In this document: piece by piece, positions 1 to 5,468 of the stretch | Layout of the letters: each line of letters begins with the position of its first letter | Position numbering within the stretch: the first letter of the stretch is position 1 | NCBI GenBank assembly: GCA_013816225.1 | Contig: JACDEQ010000093.1 | Location: 1-7,845, forward strand | Length of the DNA: 7,845 nucleotides | Source of the DNA: Armatimonadota bacterium | Lineage (GTDB): Bacteria; Armatimonadota; Fimbriimonadia; Fimbriimonadales; ATM1 | Direction of reading: 5' to 3' | Notes under the pieces: generated by a model | Database searches by the model: none | Seen by the model: only the letters and a program-made list of their open reading frames with translations | Told to the model about the DNA's origin: nothing | Translations under genes and position numbers: made by a program

Positions 1-599
1 ACTTCCGTTTGCAAAACGGGAGTTTCAACCTCGATAAAACCTTTCCCTTCGAGAAACTGCCGAGTGGCTGTGACTACTCTTGCTCGATCGAGGAGGGTTC
101 GGCGGCTGTCTGCATTTGCGATCAGGTCGAGATATCGTCTGCGATACCGCTCTTCGACGTCGGCCAGGCTATACCATTGGTGGCCTTCCTTCTCCTTGCC
201 GAGGGGCAGCGTATGGAGGCTTTTTGCGAGAACGCGCACGTCGCGCGCATGGATCGAAACTTCCTCAGTCCGAGTCTTGAAGACCTCCCCGGAAACGCCG
301 ACAATATCACCGATGTCAACGAGCGAGAACACCTCCCAAAGAACCTCACCGACGTCCTCCTTTTTCAGGTAGACCTGCATCCGGTCACCCTCGCGTGAGA
401 TATCGAAAAATGCGGCCTTACCCATTGTGCGCAGAGCCGTGATGCGCCCCGCCAACGACACGGTCTTGCCTTCGAGCACGCCAAAGCCGTCCCGGATGTC
501 CGGCGGGAAATGCGTTGTGAGGTATTCCTCCGCGATGTAAGGGTCGTGGCCGAGTTCTTTGAGACGTTCTAGCTTTTGGAGTCTGAGCTCCTCGCTCAC
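1..599 (-). CDS. lysS: Lysine--tRNA ligase (class II), N-terminal part, runs off the left edge
   Basis: Lysyl-tRNA synthetase charges tRNA-Lys with lysine in the cytoplasm. About 199 codons are present, read from a GTG that overlaps the stop codon of greA by 4 bases (GTGA). Residues 1-50 hold the short N-terminal helix typical of the family (SEELRLQKLERLKELGHDPY). Residues 50-145 form the anticodon-binding OB fold (VSLAGRITALRTMGKAAFFD, then RMQVYLKKEDVG). The linker SLADVEERYRRRYLDLI and the class II motif 1 region (FLEGKGFIEVETPVLQ) follow just before the window ends. Motifs 2 and 3 lie outside, so completeness cannot be judged. A weak AAGGG lies 6 bases before the GTG. The overlap with greA implies a bicistronic, translationally coupled greA-lysS unit. 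Family assignment is secure; the start is supported by the overlap and by the expected N-terminal length. Confidence 0.95.
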   Translation of the reverse strand, partial: MSEELRLQKLERLKELGHDPYIAEEYLTTHFPPDIRDGFGVLEGKTVSLAGRITALRTMGKAAFFDISREGDRMQVYLKKEDVGEVLWEVFSLVDIGDIVGVSGEVFKTRTEEVSIHARDVRVLAKSLHTLPLGKEKEGHQWYSLADVEERYRRRYLDLIANADSRRTLLDRARVVTATRQFLEGKGFIEVETPVLQTE

Positions 600-1099
600 T
601 TCACGCCCTTGGCCAGGCCCTTGATTTCGTAAGTGATCTTGCCGGCCGGCGCCTCGACGGTCACTTTGTCGCCTTTCTTCTTACCGAAGATCGCCTCGCC
701 GAGAGGCGATTCGGTCGAAATCCTGTCCTCATCCGGATCGGCTTCAATGCTGCTCACGACCATGACCTTGAACTCGTCCTTGCTCTTGGTGTTGGCGAGT
801 TGGACCAGCGAACCGATGGTCACTTCCTTTGTCGAAACGTCTTCAGGCGTGATGACCTGAGCGTTGGCGAGAACGGACTTCAGATCGACGATACGGCCTT
901 CCACCATTGCCTGTTCGAACTTCACTTCGTCGAGCTCGGAGTTATCTTCGCTAAACTCACCGTGCTCCTTGCTATCGCGGATACGCGCGGCGATTTCTTG
1001 ACGACGCGCGGTCGTCAGATACTGCAATTCTTCTTCCAGTCGCTTATGGCCGGCTGGCGTTAGATAGATAACATCGTTTGTATTGTCGGACATTGACAT
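596..1099 (-). CDS. greA: Transcription elongation factor GreA
   Basis: GreA enters the secondary channel of RNA polymerase and stimulates cleavage of backtracked RNA, rescuing stalled complexes. The 167-residue length is normal (about 158 in E. coli). Residues 10-80 make the N-terminal coiled coil (YLTPAGHKRLEEELQYL through EQAMVEGRI), and residues 85-165 the FKBP-like C-terminal domain ending in SPLGEAIFGKKKGDKVTVEAPAG. The acidic tip reads HGEFSED (residues 46-52). E51 matches the invariant tip glutamate, while the position that is Asp41 in E. coli is Glu48, a conservative change. The start is ATG at 1099; a second in-frame ATG two codons later would also work, and no strong Shine-Dalgarno site is seen for either. 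The gene lies 141 bases downstream of the sigma factor gene on the same strand and overlaps lysS by 4 bases. Confidence 0.95.
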   Translation of the reverse strand: MSMSDNTNDVIYLTPAGHKRLEEELQYLTTARRQEIAARIRDSKEHGEFSEDNSELDEVKFEQAMVEGRIVDLKSVLANAQVITPEDVSTKEVTIGSLVQLANTKSKDEFKVMVVSSIEADPDEDRISTESPLGEAIFGKKKGDKVTVEAPAGKITYEIKGLAKGVK

Positions 1100-1136
1100 G
1101 ATTTTTTACCGAATGGTCACGTAAGCGAATCGAGGC

Positions 1137-1142
1137 ATTATG
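1137..1142 (-). promoter_or_regulatory. Possible -10 element for greA-lysS
   Basis: The minus strand reads CATAAT here, 5 of 6 bases matching TATAAT, about 37 bases ahead of the greA start. No good -35 box is found at normal spacing, so this is only a weak candidate. It lies after the putative sigma-gene terminator, as expected if greA-lysS has its own promoter. Confidence 0.2.
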
Positions 1143-1226
1143 ACCTAGATGGCCCTGAGTGTATCGTGGGCTGATGGTTAAGAACGTCATTCATGGAGAT
1201 AAGGTTTCAAATTGGAAATAAATTTA

Positions 1227-1249
1227 CCGGAGATAGCCGCCTACTCCGG
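1227..1249 (-). terminator. Possible terminator overlapping the sigma-gene stop codon
   Basis: On the minus strand CCGGAG and CTCCGG form a perfect 6-bp stem around an 11-base loop, followed by the AT-rich TAAATTTATTTCC. The first arm overlaps the last codons and the TAG stop of the sigma gene. The tail is only partly T-rich, so this could be a weak or read-through terminator between the sigma gene and greA. Confidence 0.35.
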
Positions 1250-2113
1250 CATCAGGTCAGACAAGCGCCTTCGCTGAGCAAGCTGCCTGAGGCGTTTCAG
1301 CGCCTGGACCTCTATTTGACGAACCCGTTCGCGCGAAAGCTGCAAGTCGGATCCGATGTCGCGCAGAAGCAACGCTTCGACGTCGCTCTCTAGGCCGATT
1401 CGCTGGCGGATCACACGACGTTCACGCTCGGGGAGGACCTCCAGGACTTGCAATAGATGGGATAGCGATTCTCGGCTGAGCGCCACCGACTCCGGGTTAT
1501 TTTCGCTCTTGTCGGCTTGCATGGACAAAAGGTTCGTGCCTTCGTCGTCCCCGAGGCTCACGTCGAGAGAAATCGTTTCCATTGGGCATTGCAACGTGCT
1601 AAGAAGCTTCGCCAGCGAAACTCCGAGAATCTTTGCCAACTCTTCGTTGCTCGGTTCTCGGCCGTGCCTCATGGCGAACCCGGTGCGCTCGCGGTCGGCC
1701 CGTCGGATGAGCTCGACAACGTGGACGGGCAGCCGAATCGAGCGCGCTTTGCTTCCCACTGCACGGCCAATCGTTTGGCGGATCCAATGCGTGGCGTAGG
1801 TCGAGAATCGGTATCCTCTTTCGGGATCGAAGCGTGAAACGGCGTTCATCAGCCCAATCGCGCCTTCCTGTACGAGGTCTTCGAAGGGAATGGAGCGGTT
1901 GCGATAGTGTTTGGCGATGCTCAGGACGAGTCGCATGTTGGCCTCGATCAGCTTGCGGCGGGAGTTATCGTCCCCTGCACGAGCCCGCATTGCGAGGTCC
2001 CGCTCTTGTTCGGGTAACAAAAGTGGAGTTTGAGTCAGACGCGCGAACGACGGCGCTTCGTGCTCTAATCTATCGTCCTGCCAATCTGGCGATATGCCTG
2101 CCGTTTGATACAT
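1241..2113 (-). CDS. RNA polymerase sigma factor, sigma-70 family (RpoD/SigA-like, group 2 type)
   Basis: This is a promoter-recognition subunit of RNA polymerase, about 290 residues from ATG 2113. The domains are in canonical order. Region 1.2 is near residues 20-50 (TQTPLLLPEQERDLAMRARA). Region 2 is near 52-120, including the core-binding LIEANMRLVLSIAKHY, FEDLVQEGAIGLMNAVSRFD, and the -10-recognition segment YRFSTYATHWIRQTIGRA. Region 3 begins with SIRLPVHVVELIRRADR. Region 4 is near 225-280 and ends in the helix-turn-helix LQLSRERVRQIEVQALKRLR. The long region 1.1 of the primary E. coli factor is absent, and the region 4 linker (IGLESDVEALLLRDIG) is divergent, so a group 2 (alternative, RpoD-like) factor is more likely than the housekeeping one. 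A TTG start at 2140 (nine more residues) is possible; neither start has a clear ribosome-binding site. A tandem 16-bp repeat lies just upstream. Confidence 0.93.
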   Translation of the reverse strand: MYQTAGISPDWQDDRLEHEAPSFARLTQTPLLLPEQERDLAMRARAGDDNSRRKLIEANMRLVLSIAKHYRNRSIPFEDLVQEGAIGLMNAVSRFDPERGYRFSTYATHWIRQTIGRAVGSKARSIRLPVHVVELIRRADRERTGFAMRHGREPSNEELAKILGVSLAKLLSTLQCPMETISLDVSLGDDEGTNLLSMQADKSENNPESVALSRESLSHLLQVLEVLPERERRVIRQRIGLESDVEALLLRDIGSDLQLSRERVRQIEVQALKRLRQLAQRRRLSDLMPE

Positions 2114-2158
2114 TTGTGAACCAGAGCCGCAAAGGCCCAACCCCCAGTGCCTCAGACA

Positions 2159-2190
2159 CTATATTCTATGTAGACTATATTCTATGTAGA
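2159..2190. repeat. Two perfect tandem 16-bp repeats in the sigma-gene upstream region
   Basis: The plus-strand unit CTATATTCTATGTAGA occurs twice head to tail without a mismatch (2159-2174 and 2175-2190). Each copy contains TCTATGTAGA, an imperfect palindrome with TCTA/TAGA arms. On the minus strand each unit contains the -10-like strings TAGAAT and TATAGT. It is very AT-rich compared with the surroundings and ends 46 bases ahead of the ATG of the sigma gene. It could be a paired operator, a double promoter, or both. The repeat itself is directly visible; its function is inferred. Confidence 0.8.
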
Positions 2191-2504
2191 CGCCGATAAG
2201 GAGTAATTGTTCTTTCAATGCTTGGCAAATGAGGCTTAAGGTTCATGTCGGCGGAAACCCTTCCGCCTTCTTAGGAGTCAAGCTAGCTCCTGACCGCTGT
2301 TTCACCCCGCAAGATGAAGCCGCGGGTTAGGTACACTACGCTGCCGCCACGAGCCTGGCTTGATGCATTGGGCGGCGTCCAACGAAATATGAATACTCTG
2401 GGCTTTGAAAATAGGTCAGCGCAACTTGCGCTGCTGGGTCATCTGGCGGCTGGGTTCGCTCCGGGGCTTGGGTCAAGTGTCGGGCGCCACTCGAATCGAT
2501 TGAC
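2191..2504. other. Intergenic region between the sigma gene and speD
   Basis: About 300 bases without a convincing gene. It contains three potential hairpins: GGCGGAA/TTCCGCC with a 4-base loop (2250-2267), AGGAG/CTCCT with a 9-base loop (2273-2291), and the near-perfect 17-base palindrome CAGCGCAACTTGCGCTG (2417-2433). On the plus strand they would lie in the speD leader. The first is followed by TTCTT, which resembles an attenuator only weakly. I could not match the segment to a known riboswitch consensus and saw no strong promoter. A plus-strand reading frame through 2314-2532 looks non-coding. Confidence 0.5.
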
Positions 2505-2510
2505 AGGAGG
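2505..2510 (+). promoter_or_regulatory. Strong Shine-Dalgarno site deciding the speD start
   Basis: AGGAGG is a perfect Shine-Dalgarno core, unusual in this window where most genes lack one. It abuts the first in-frame TTG (2511), which is too close. The GTG at 2520 lies 9 bases downstream, a workable spacing, and is therefore preferred as the start of speD. Confidence 0.7.
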
Positions 2511-2519
2511 TTGTTGGCG

Positions 2520-3113
2520 GTGCTGTATGTAGCGCTCTTTGGCATCTTCGCCGGCGCGATCGTCATCCCGCAGAAGAAGAATTGGTTTTCCGCGATTGTC
2601 GATTGGATTCGCGCACGCATATCTCGCGCGCAAACGATCGAAGAGGTTCAGCTCGATAAGGGCTGGGCTGTTTTTACGTCCGACGACGATCGCAGCTTCC
2701 ACGATTGGCTCGACAAGGACGACTTTCACAACCCGCGCTTAGCGGATCGGCTTCCGTCTCTGGGCAGCCATCTTTTGGTAGAGCTTTATGGATGCGATGG
2801 TCGGTCGTTGGAGCAAGAAGCGTTTGTTCGAGACGCCATGGTCGAAGCGGCGAAGCGAAGCAACGCGAGTGTCGTTACAGACTCTTTCCACGAGTTCAAG
2901 CCGTACGGCGTGTCCGGAGCCGTAATCATCCAGGAATCTCACTTCACCATCCACACCTGGCCGGAACATGGCTACGCCGCAATAGACCTTTTTTATTGCA
3001 GCAGCACCGTAGCAGTCGACGAAGCGGTGCGAACTCTGCAACAAAGGTTCGGTGCGGCGCGGACAAGCTATCTGCTCGTCCGGCGCGGACTACAGGGCGA
3101 AGTAGAGCGGTAG
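2520..3113 (+). CDS. speD: S-adenosylmethionine decarboxylase proenzyme with N-terminal membrane segment
   Basis: SpeD decarboxylates AdoMet to supply the aminopropyl donor for polyamine synthesis, using a pyruvoyl group formed by self-cleavage. The class 1b (Thermotoga/Bacillus-type) domain spans about residues 79-190 of 197, from GSHLLVELYGCD to the C-terminus. Visible key residues are the cleavage site QESHFTIHTWPE (E139|S140, Ser140 becoming the pyruvate), Ser132 in YGVSG, His145 in IHTW and Cys160 in DLFYC. All match the catalytic set of the family. The usual enzyme is about 120-130 residues long. Here there is an extra 78-residue N-terminus: a hydrophobic stretch (VLYVALFGIFAGAIVI), a basic segment (QKKNW to RARISR), then an acidic linker rich in D, H and W. 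The anchor would stay on the N-terminal chain after cleavage, probably with the active site in the cytoplasm. TTG 2511 or 2514 are alternative starts. It converges with the speE-like gene 33 bases away. Confidence 0.93.
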   Translation: MLYVALFGIFAGAIVIPQKKNWFSAIVDWIRARISRAQTIEEVQLDKGWAVFTSDDDRSFHDWLDKDDFHNPRLADRLPSLGSHLLVELYGCDGRSLEQEAFVRDAMVEAAKRSNASVVTDSFHEFKPYGVSGAVIIQESHFTIHTWPEHGYAAIDLFYCSSTVAVDEAVRTLQQRFGAARTSYLLVRRGLQGEVER

Positions 3114-3146
3114 ATGGTTTCAGCCTAAGTTCGATGTCGGTTAAGG

Positions 3147-3995
3147 CTAGCTAAAGCTGCGCGCTCCGAAGGGTAGGTCCTCGAATGCCAAAGCATAGGT
3201 TACCGGCGTCAGATACGCGAGGTCGAGGCTTTTGGCTTCGTAGGCTAAATCGGTCCGCACTTCCTCGCCCTTGCTCGCCCAGCAATAAGCCGAAAAGCCG
3301 CCGAACGACGGGATGAGCGCCTGGTACCAGCCGGACTTGTCGAATAGGCGATTGAATGTGTCGAGGATGCCCTGGATGCCGTAAGGGCAGAACACGTTGT
3401 TGTCGGCCTGCGTCACGAGAAGCCCCCTTTTAGTAAGTGTGTCCCGGCAGTCGTTGTGGAACTCGTCCGTGAACAGGCGCTCGCTCAGGCTGCCGTCCTC
3501 CTCTTCGTACACGTCGGTGATGTCCATGACGATGAGGTCGTAAGGGTCGAAAACATCGTTCAAGAAGCCGAAAGCGTCCTGGATGTGCAGGCTAACGCGG
3601 TGATCGTTGAACGCTCCTGAGCTAACGAAGGGCAGATGCTCCTGCGAGACCTCGACGACGCCGCGATCGATCTCGACCATGTCGATCGTTTCCAAGGATT
3701 TGTGCTTGCAGAGTTCGCGAAGGACGCCGCCATCGCCGCCGCCCACGACCAAAGCGCGCTGGGGGTCGTCGATCGATAGCATCGGAATGTGCACTAGCGC
3801 CTCGTGATAGGCTCTCTCGTCGAGCTCAGCGAGTTGAATGTGGCCGTCGAGGAGCAGAACCCGCCCGAACGCCTCGGTGTCGTAGACATCGATGGACTGG
3901 AACTCCGTTTCCCGATGGCAAACGTGCTCCTTCACCTCGACCGACATCAAAAGCTTGGTGCTTCGAATGGGAAACTGCAGGTGCGCCACGGCCAA
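3147..3995 (-). CDS. speE: Polyamine aminopropyltransferase, Bacillus-type spermidine synthase-like
   Basis: The enzyme transfers the aminopropyl group of decarboxylated AdoMet to an amine such as putrescine. The N-terminal beta domain (about residues 15-75) reads TEFQSIDVYDTEAFGRVLLL, DGHIQ and DERAYHEALVHIP. The Rossmann fold follows: GGGDGG (85-90), MVEID (106-110) and the catalytic loop MDITDV with Asp158 and Asp161, both catalytic aspartates being kept. QADNNVF resembles the Bacillus QTDNPWF segment. Odd points: the gatekeeping loop after the aspartates is several residues longer and acidic (VYEEEDGSLSERLFT) where spermidine synthases have PxGP, and the C-terminus carries TPVTYALAF where a conserved histidine-containing HxAAF segment is expected. 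The 282-residue frame starts at TTG 3995, chosen because the N-terminus then aligns with Bacillus SpeE; ATG 3947 is the alternative. No clear ribosome-binding site. It converges with speD. Acceptor amine uncertain. Confidence 0.88.
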   Translation of the reverse strand: MAVAHLQFPIRSTKLLMSVEVKEHVCHRETEFQSIDVYDTEAFGRVLLLDGHIQLAELDERAYHEALVHIPMLSIDDPQRALVVGGGDGGVLRELCKHKSLETIDMVEIDRGVVEVSQEHLPFVSSGAFNDHRVSLHIQDAFGFLNDVFDPYDLIVMDITDVYEEEDGSLSERLFTDEFHNDCRDTLTKRGLLVTQADNNVFCPYGIQGILDTFNRLFDKSGWYQALIPSFGGFSAYCWASKGEEVRTDLAYEAKSLDLAYLTPVTYALAFEDLPFGARSFS

Positions 3996-4012
3996 TTGTA
4001 GCCGGACCGTTT

Positions 4013-4062
4013 CACCTCTCCCCGTGGGAGAAGGTGGTGAGCGCCGGGAACCGGGTGAGGTG
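4013..4062. repeat. Palindromic dispersed repeat (CACCTC...GAGGTG element)
   Basis: A roughly 50-bp segment is bounded by CACCTC and its reverse complement GAGGTG. Inside, TCTCCC-CGT-GGGAGA makes a tight hairpin and CCGG-GAA-CCGG a second one. Elements of this form (a gene-poor CCTCTCCC/GGGAGAGG hairpin followed by GCGCCGGGTGAGG) are familiar as interspersed palindromic repeats in many bacterial genomes. Only one copy is in this window, so dispersal here is inferred from resemblance. Confidence 0.6.
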
Positions 4063-4066
4063 TGCT

Positions 4067-4088
4067 GCCGGCAGGATGCTGGCGTTAC
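4067..4088. repeat. Half copy of the GC-rich element found at 4404-4439
   Basis: This 22-base segment matches 4418-4439 at 19 of 22 positions (shared core CCGGCAGGATGC). It overlaps the TAA stop of the S24-like reading frame, so the broken S24-like gene has a related repeat at each end. It directly adjoins the other palindromic element at 4013-4062. Confidence 0.65.
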
Positions 4089-4394
4089 TTGCGCCGCTCG
4101 ATTGATATCGCTTTGCCGTAGACGCTACCCTTGCCGACCCAGCCATTCAACCCACAGCTGTTGTTGCCTATAAGGACCCGCTCGCCGTCGACCGCCTTAA
4201 TCAAGTGCAGAAAGTCGCCCCCCTTGACCCTGACCAGAACGATATCATCAACACGTAGAGTGTTCATGTTTTACCGGTGACATGGTGACGATATCGCCGT
4301 CGTTCACCTTGCCTGCCATCGAGTGTCCTCGCGGCTTGACTACGGCGTCTTGTCCCCTCGCAAGGGCTTCCTTCGCAAAATCGGCCCAGCCCAT
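4085..4394 (-). pseudogene. S24/S26 peptidase-like small protein, split by a frameshift
   Basis: Two overlapping frames together make one protein of about 102 residues. The first (4248-4394, 48 residues from ATG 4394) reads GWADFAKEALARGQDAVVKP, then RGHSM and GKVNDGDIVTMSPV. The second (4085-4267) continues with LRVDDIVLVRVKGGDFLHLI and ends in NGWVGKGSVYGKAI. This is the order of the LexA/signal-peptidase-like fold: a GxSM box followed by DGDIV, DDIVLVRV and a closing strand. Skipping a single base after GTAAAA (reading V-K-M-N-T-L) restores the normal spacing. The serine of the GxSM box is kept, but no lysine sits at the LexA general-base position, where histidine/leucine occur, so the family member may not be a protease. 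Possible causes are a genuine frameshift mutation, a sequencing error, programmed +1 shifting, or two coupled small genes. It is divergent from the second speE-like gene and bracketed by related repeats. Confidence 0.7.
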
Positions 4395-4403
4395 TGCCCC
4401 GTT

Positions 4404-4439
4404 GTAGCGCCGGCATTCCCGGCAGGATGCCGGCGCTAC
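4404..4439. repeat. 36-bp perfect palindrome with 13-bp arms in a divergent intergenic space
   Basis: GTAGCGCCGGCAT and its exact reverse complement flank the 10-base loop TCCCGGCAGG. It fills half of the 73-bp gap between the divergently read S24-like gene and the second speE-like gene. A diverged half copy lies at 4067-4088. Its form (GC-rich arms, CCGGCA repeated in the loop) suggests a REP-like dispersed element that could form a hairpin in transcripts in either direction. Confidence 0.8.
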
Positions 4440-4467
4440 GGCTGCGCGGTAAAATCGACGCCCTGCA

Positions 4468-5400
4468 ATGTCCTTCAGCCAAAGCACCGGAATGTTCGTC
4501 GCCGAGACCCATACGTCGGCAGTCACGTGGTTCTTCACCATCGAGAAAATGCTCCTCTCGGGCAAGACCAAGTACCAGGACTACCAAATCTGCGAAGTCC
4601 CGCGCTTCGGCAAGTCGCTCTTCCTCGACCACAACATCCAGACGTCCCTCTTGGACGAGCACGTGTACCACGAGTGCATGAGCCAGCCGGCGATGACCGT
4701 CCACCCGAACCCGAGGAAGGTGGCTGTTTGCGGAGGGGGTGAGGGCGCGACTCTTCGCGAGGCACTGACGCACAACACCGTGCAAGAAGCCGTGATGATC
4801 GACATAGACGAGGAACTAGTCGACATGGTCAAGGAGCACATGAAGGAGTGGCACCAGGGCGCATTCGAGGACCCGCGCACCACGCTCGTGCACGCCGACG
4901 CCCGCCGGTACCTCGAAGACCACCGAGGCGCCGGTTTCGACGTAATCCTGAGCGACCTGCCCAACCCGCATGAAGACGGCCCGGCCGTCCGCCTCTTCAC
5001 CAAGGAGTACTATCGAGTCTGCGCTGACGCGATGAGCGACGACGGCGTCTTCGCCATGCAGGCCGGATGCGCCAACGCGAACTATCCGTACTGCTTCTCC
5101 GCGTGCATGAAGACGCTAATGGACATGCCGGACGTGTTCCCGATCGTCCGGGGCTACTGGGGCCACGTCACGACCTTTATGATGCCGTGGGGCTTCATTC
5201 TGGCGAGCAAGAAACACGATCCCATGGAGCTGAGCGAACTCGAAATCTCCAACCGCTTCGCCGCGCGCGGGGTGAAGGACCGATACTACACTCCGCGCTT
5301 CCACAATGCGGTGTTCACCTTGCCGGATTACCTGTACGAGGCCATCGAAGAGTGCGGACGCGTCGTCACCGACGCCGCTCCGTTTTTATGGGAGGCGTGA
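4468..5400 (+). CDS. Polyamine aminopropyltransferase, Thermus/ACL5 type (second speE-like)
   Basis: A second aminopropyltransferase, 310 residues and complete. The N-terminal domain includes KTKYQDYQICEVPRFGKSLF, LDHNIQ and DEHVYHE. The Rossmann domain has GGGEGATLRE (89-98), MIDID (110-114) and the segment EWHQGAFEDPR. GGGEG (instead of GGGDG) and the EWHQGAFxDPR segment are, from memory, typical of the Thermus agmatine/triamine enzyme; GGGEG is also found in plant thermospermine synthase ACL5. It is thus only distantly related to the other copy at 3147-3995. The catalytic loop reads SDLPNPHEDGP: Asp163 is kept, but the second aspartate of the usual D-x-x-D pair is Asn166. The C-terminal acceptor-site segment RYYTPRFHNAVFTLPDYL is intact. 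ATG 4468 is used; ATG 4492 is possible and neither has a strong ribosome-binding site. Product may be N1-aminopropylagmatine, thermospermine or spermidine; the sequence does not decide. Confidence 0.9.
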   Translation: MSFSQSTGMFVAETHTSAVTWFFTIEKMLLSGKTKYQDYQICEVPRFGKSLFLDHNIQTSLLDEHVYHECMSQPAMTVHPNPRKVAVCGGGEGATLREALTHNTVQEAVMIDIDEELVDMVKEHMKEWHQGAFEDPRTTLVHADARRYLEDHRGAGFDVILSDLPNPHEDGPAVRLFTKEYYRVCADAMSDDGVFAMQAGCANANYPYCFSACMKTLMDMPDVFPIVRGYWGHVTTFMMPWGFILASKKHDPMELSELEISNRFAARGVKDRYYTPRFHNAVFTLPDYLYEAIEECGRVVTDAAPFLWEA

Positions 5401-5468
5401 TAAATTAGACGAGAGGTCGCAACTCCCTTCGGTGATTTGCCCAATTTCTGCGCCCGAGCACAAATTCA

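Noticed and set aside
2191..2504. AdoMet-sensing riboswitch ahead of speD
   Set aside because: The leader is long enough and has hairpins, and speD would be a sensible target, but I could not match any SAM riboswitch core or a following terminator with confidence.
2314..2532. 72-codon plus-strand frame ahead of speD (possible leader peptide)
   Set aside because: It runs through the speD ribosome-binding site into the start of speD, has no ribosome-binding site and no recognisable composition or motif. It is more likely an untranslated leader.
4264..4785. 173-codon minus-strand frame
   Set aside because: It is antisense to the strongly supported second aminopropyltransferase and passes through the palindrome. 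It is Arg/Ala/Leu-rich, as expected for an antisense shadow of a GC-rich gene.
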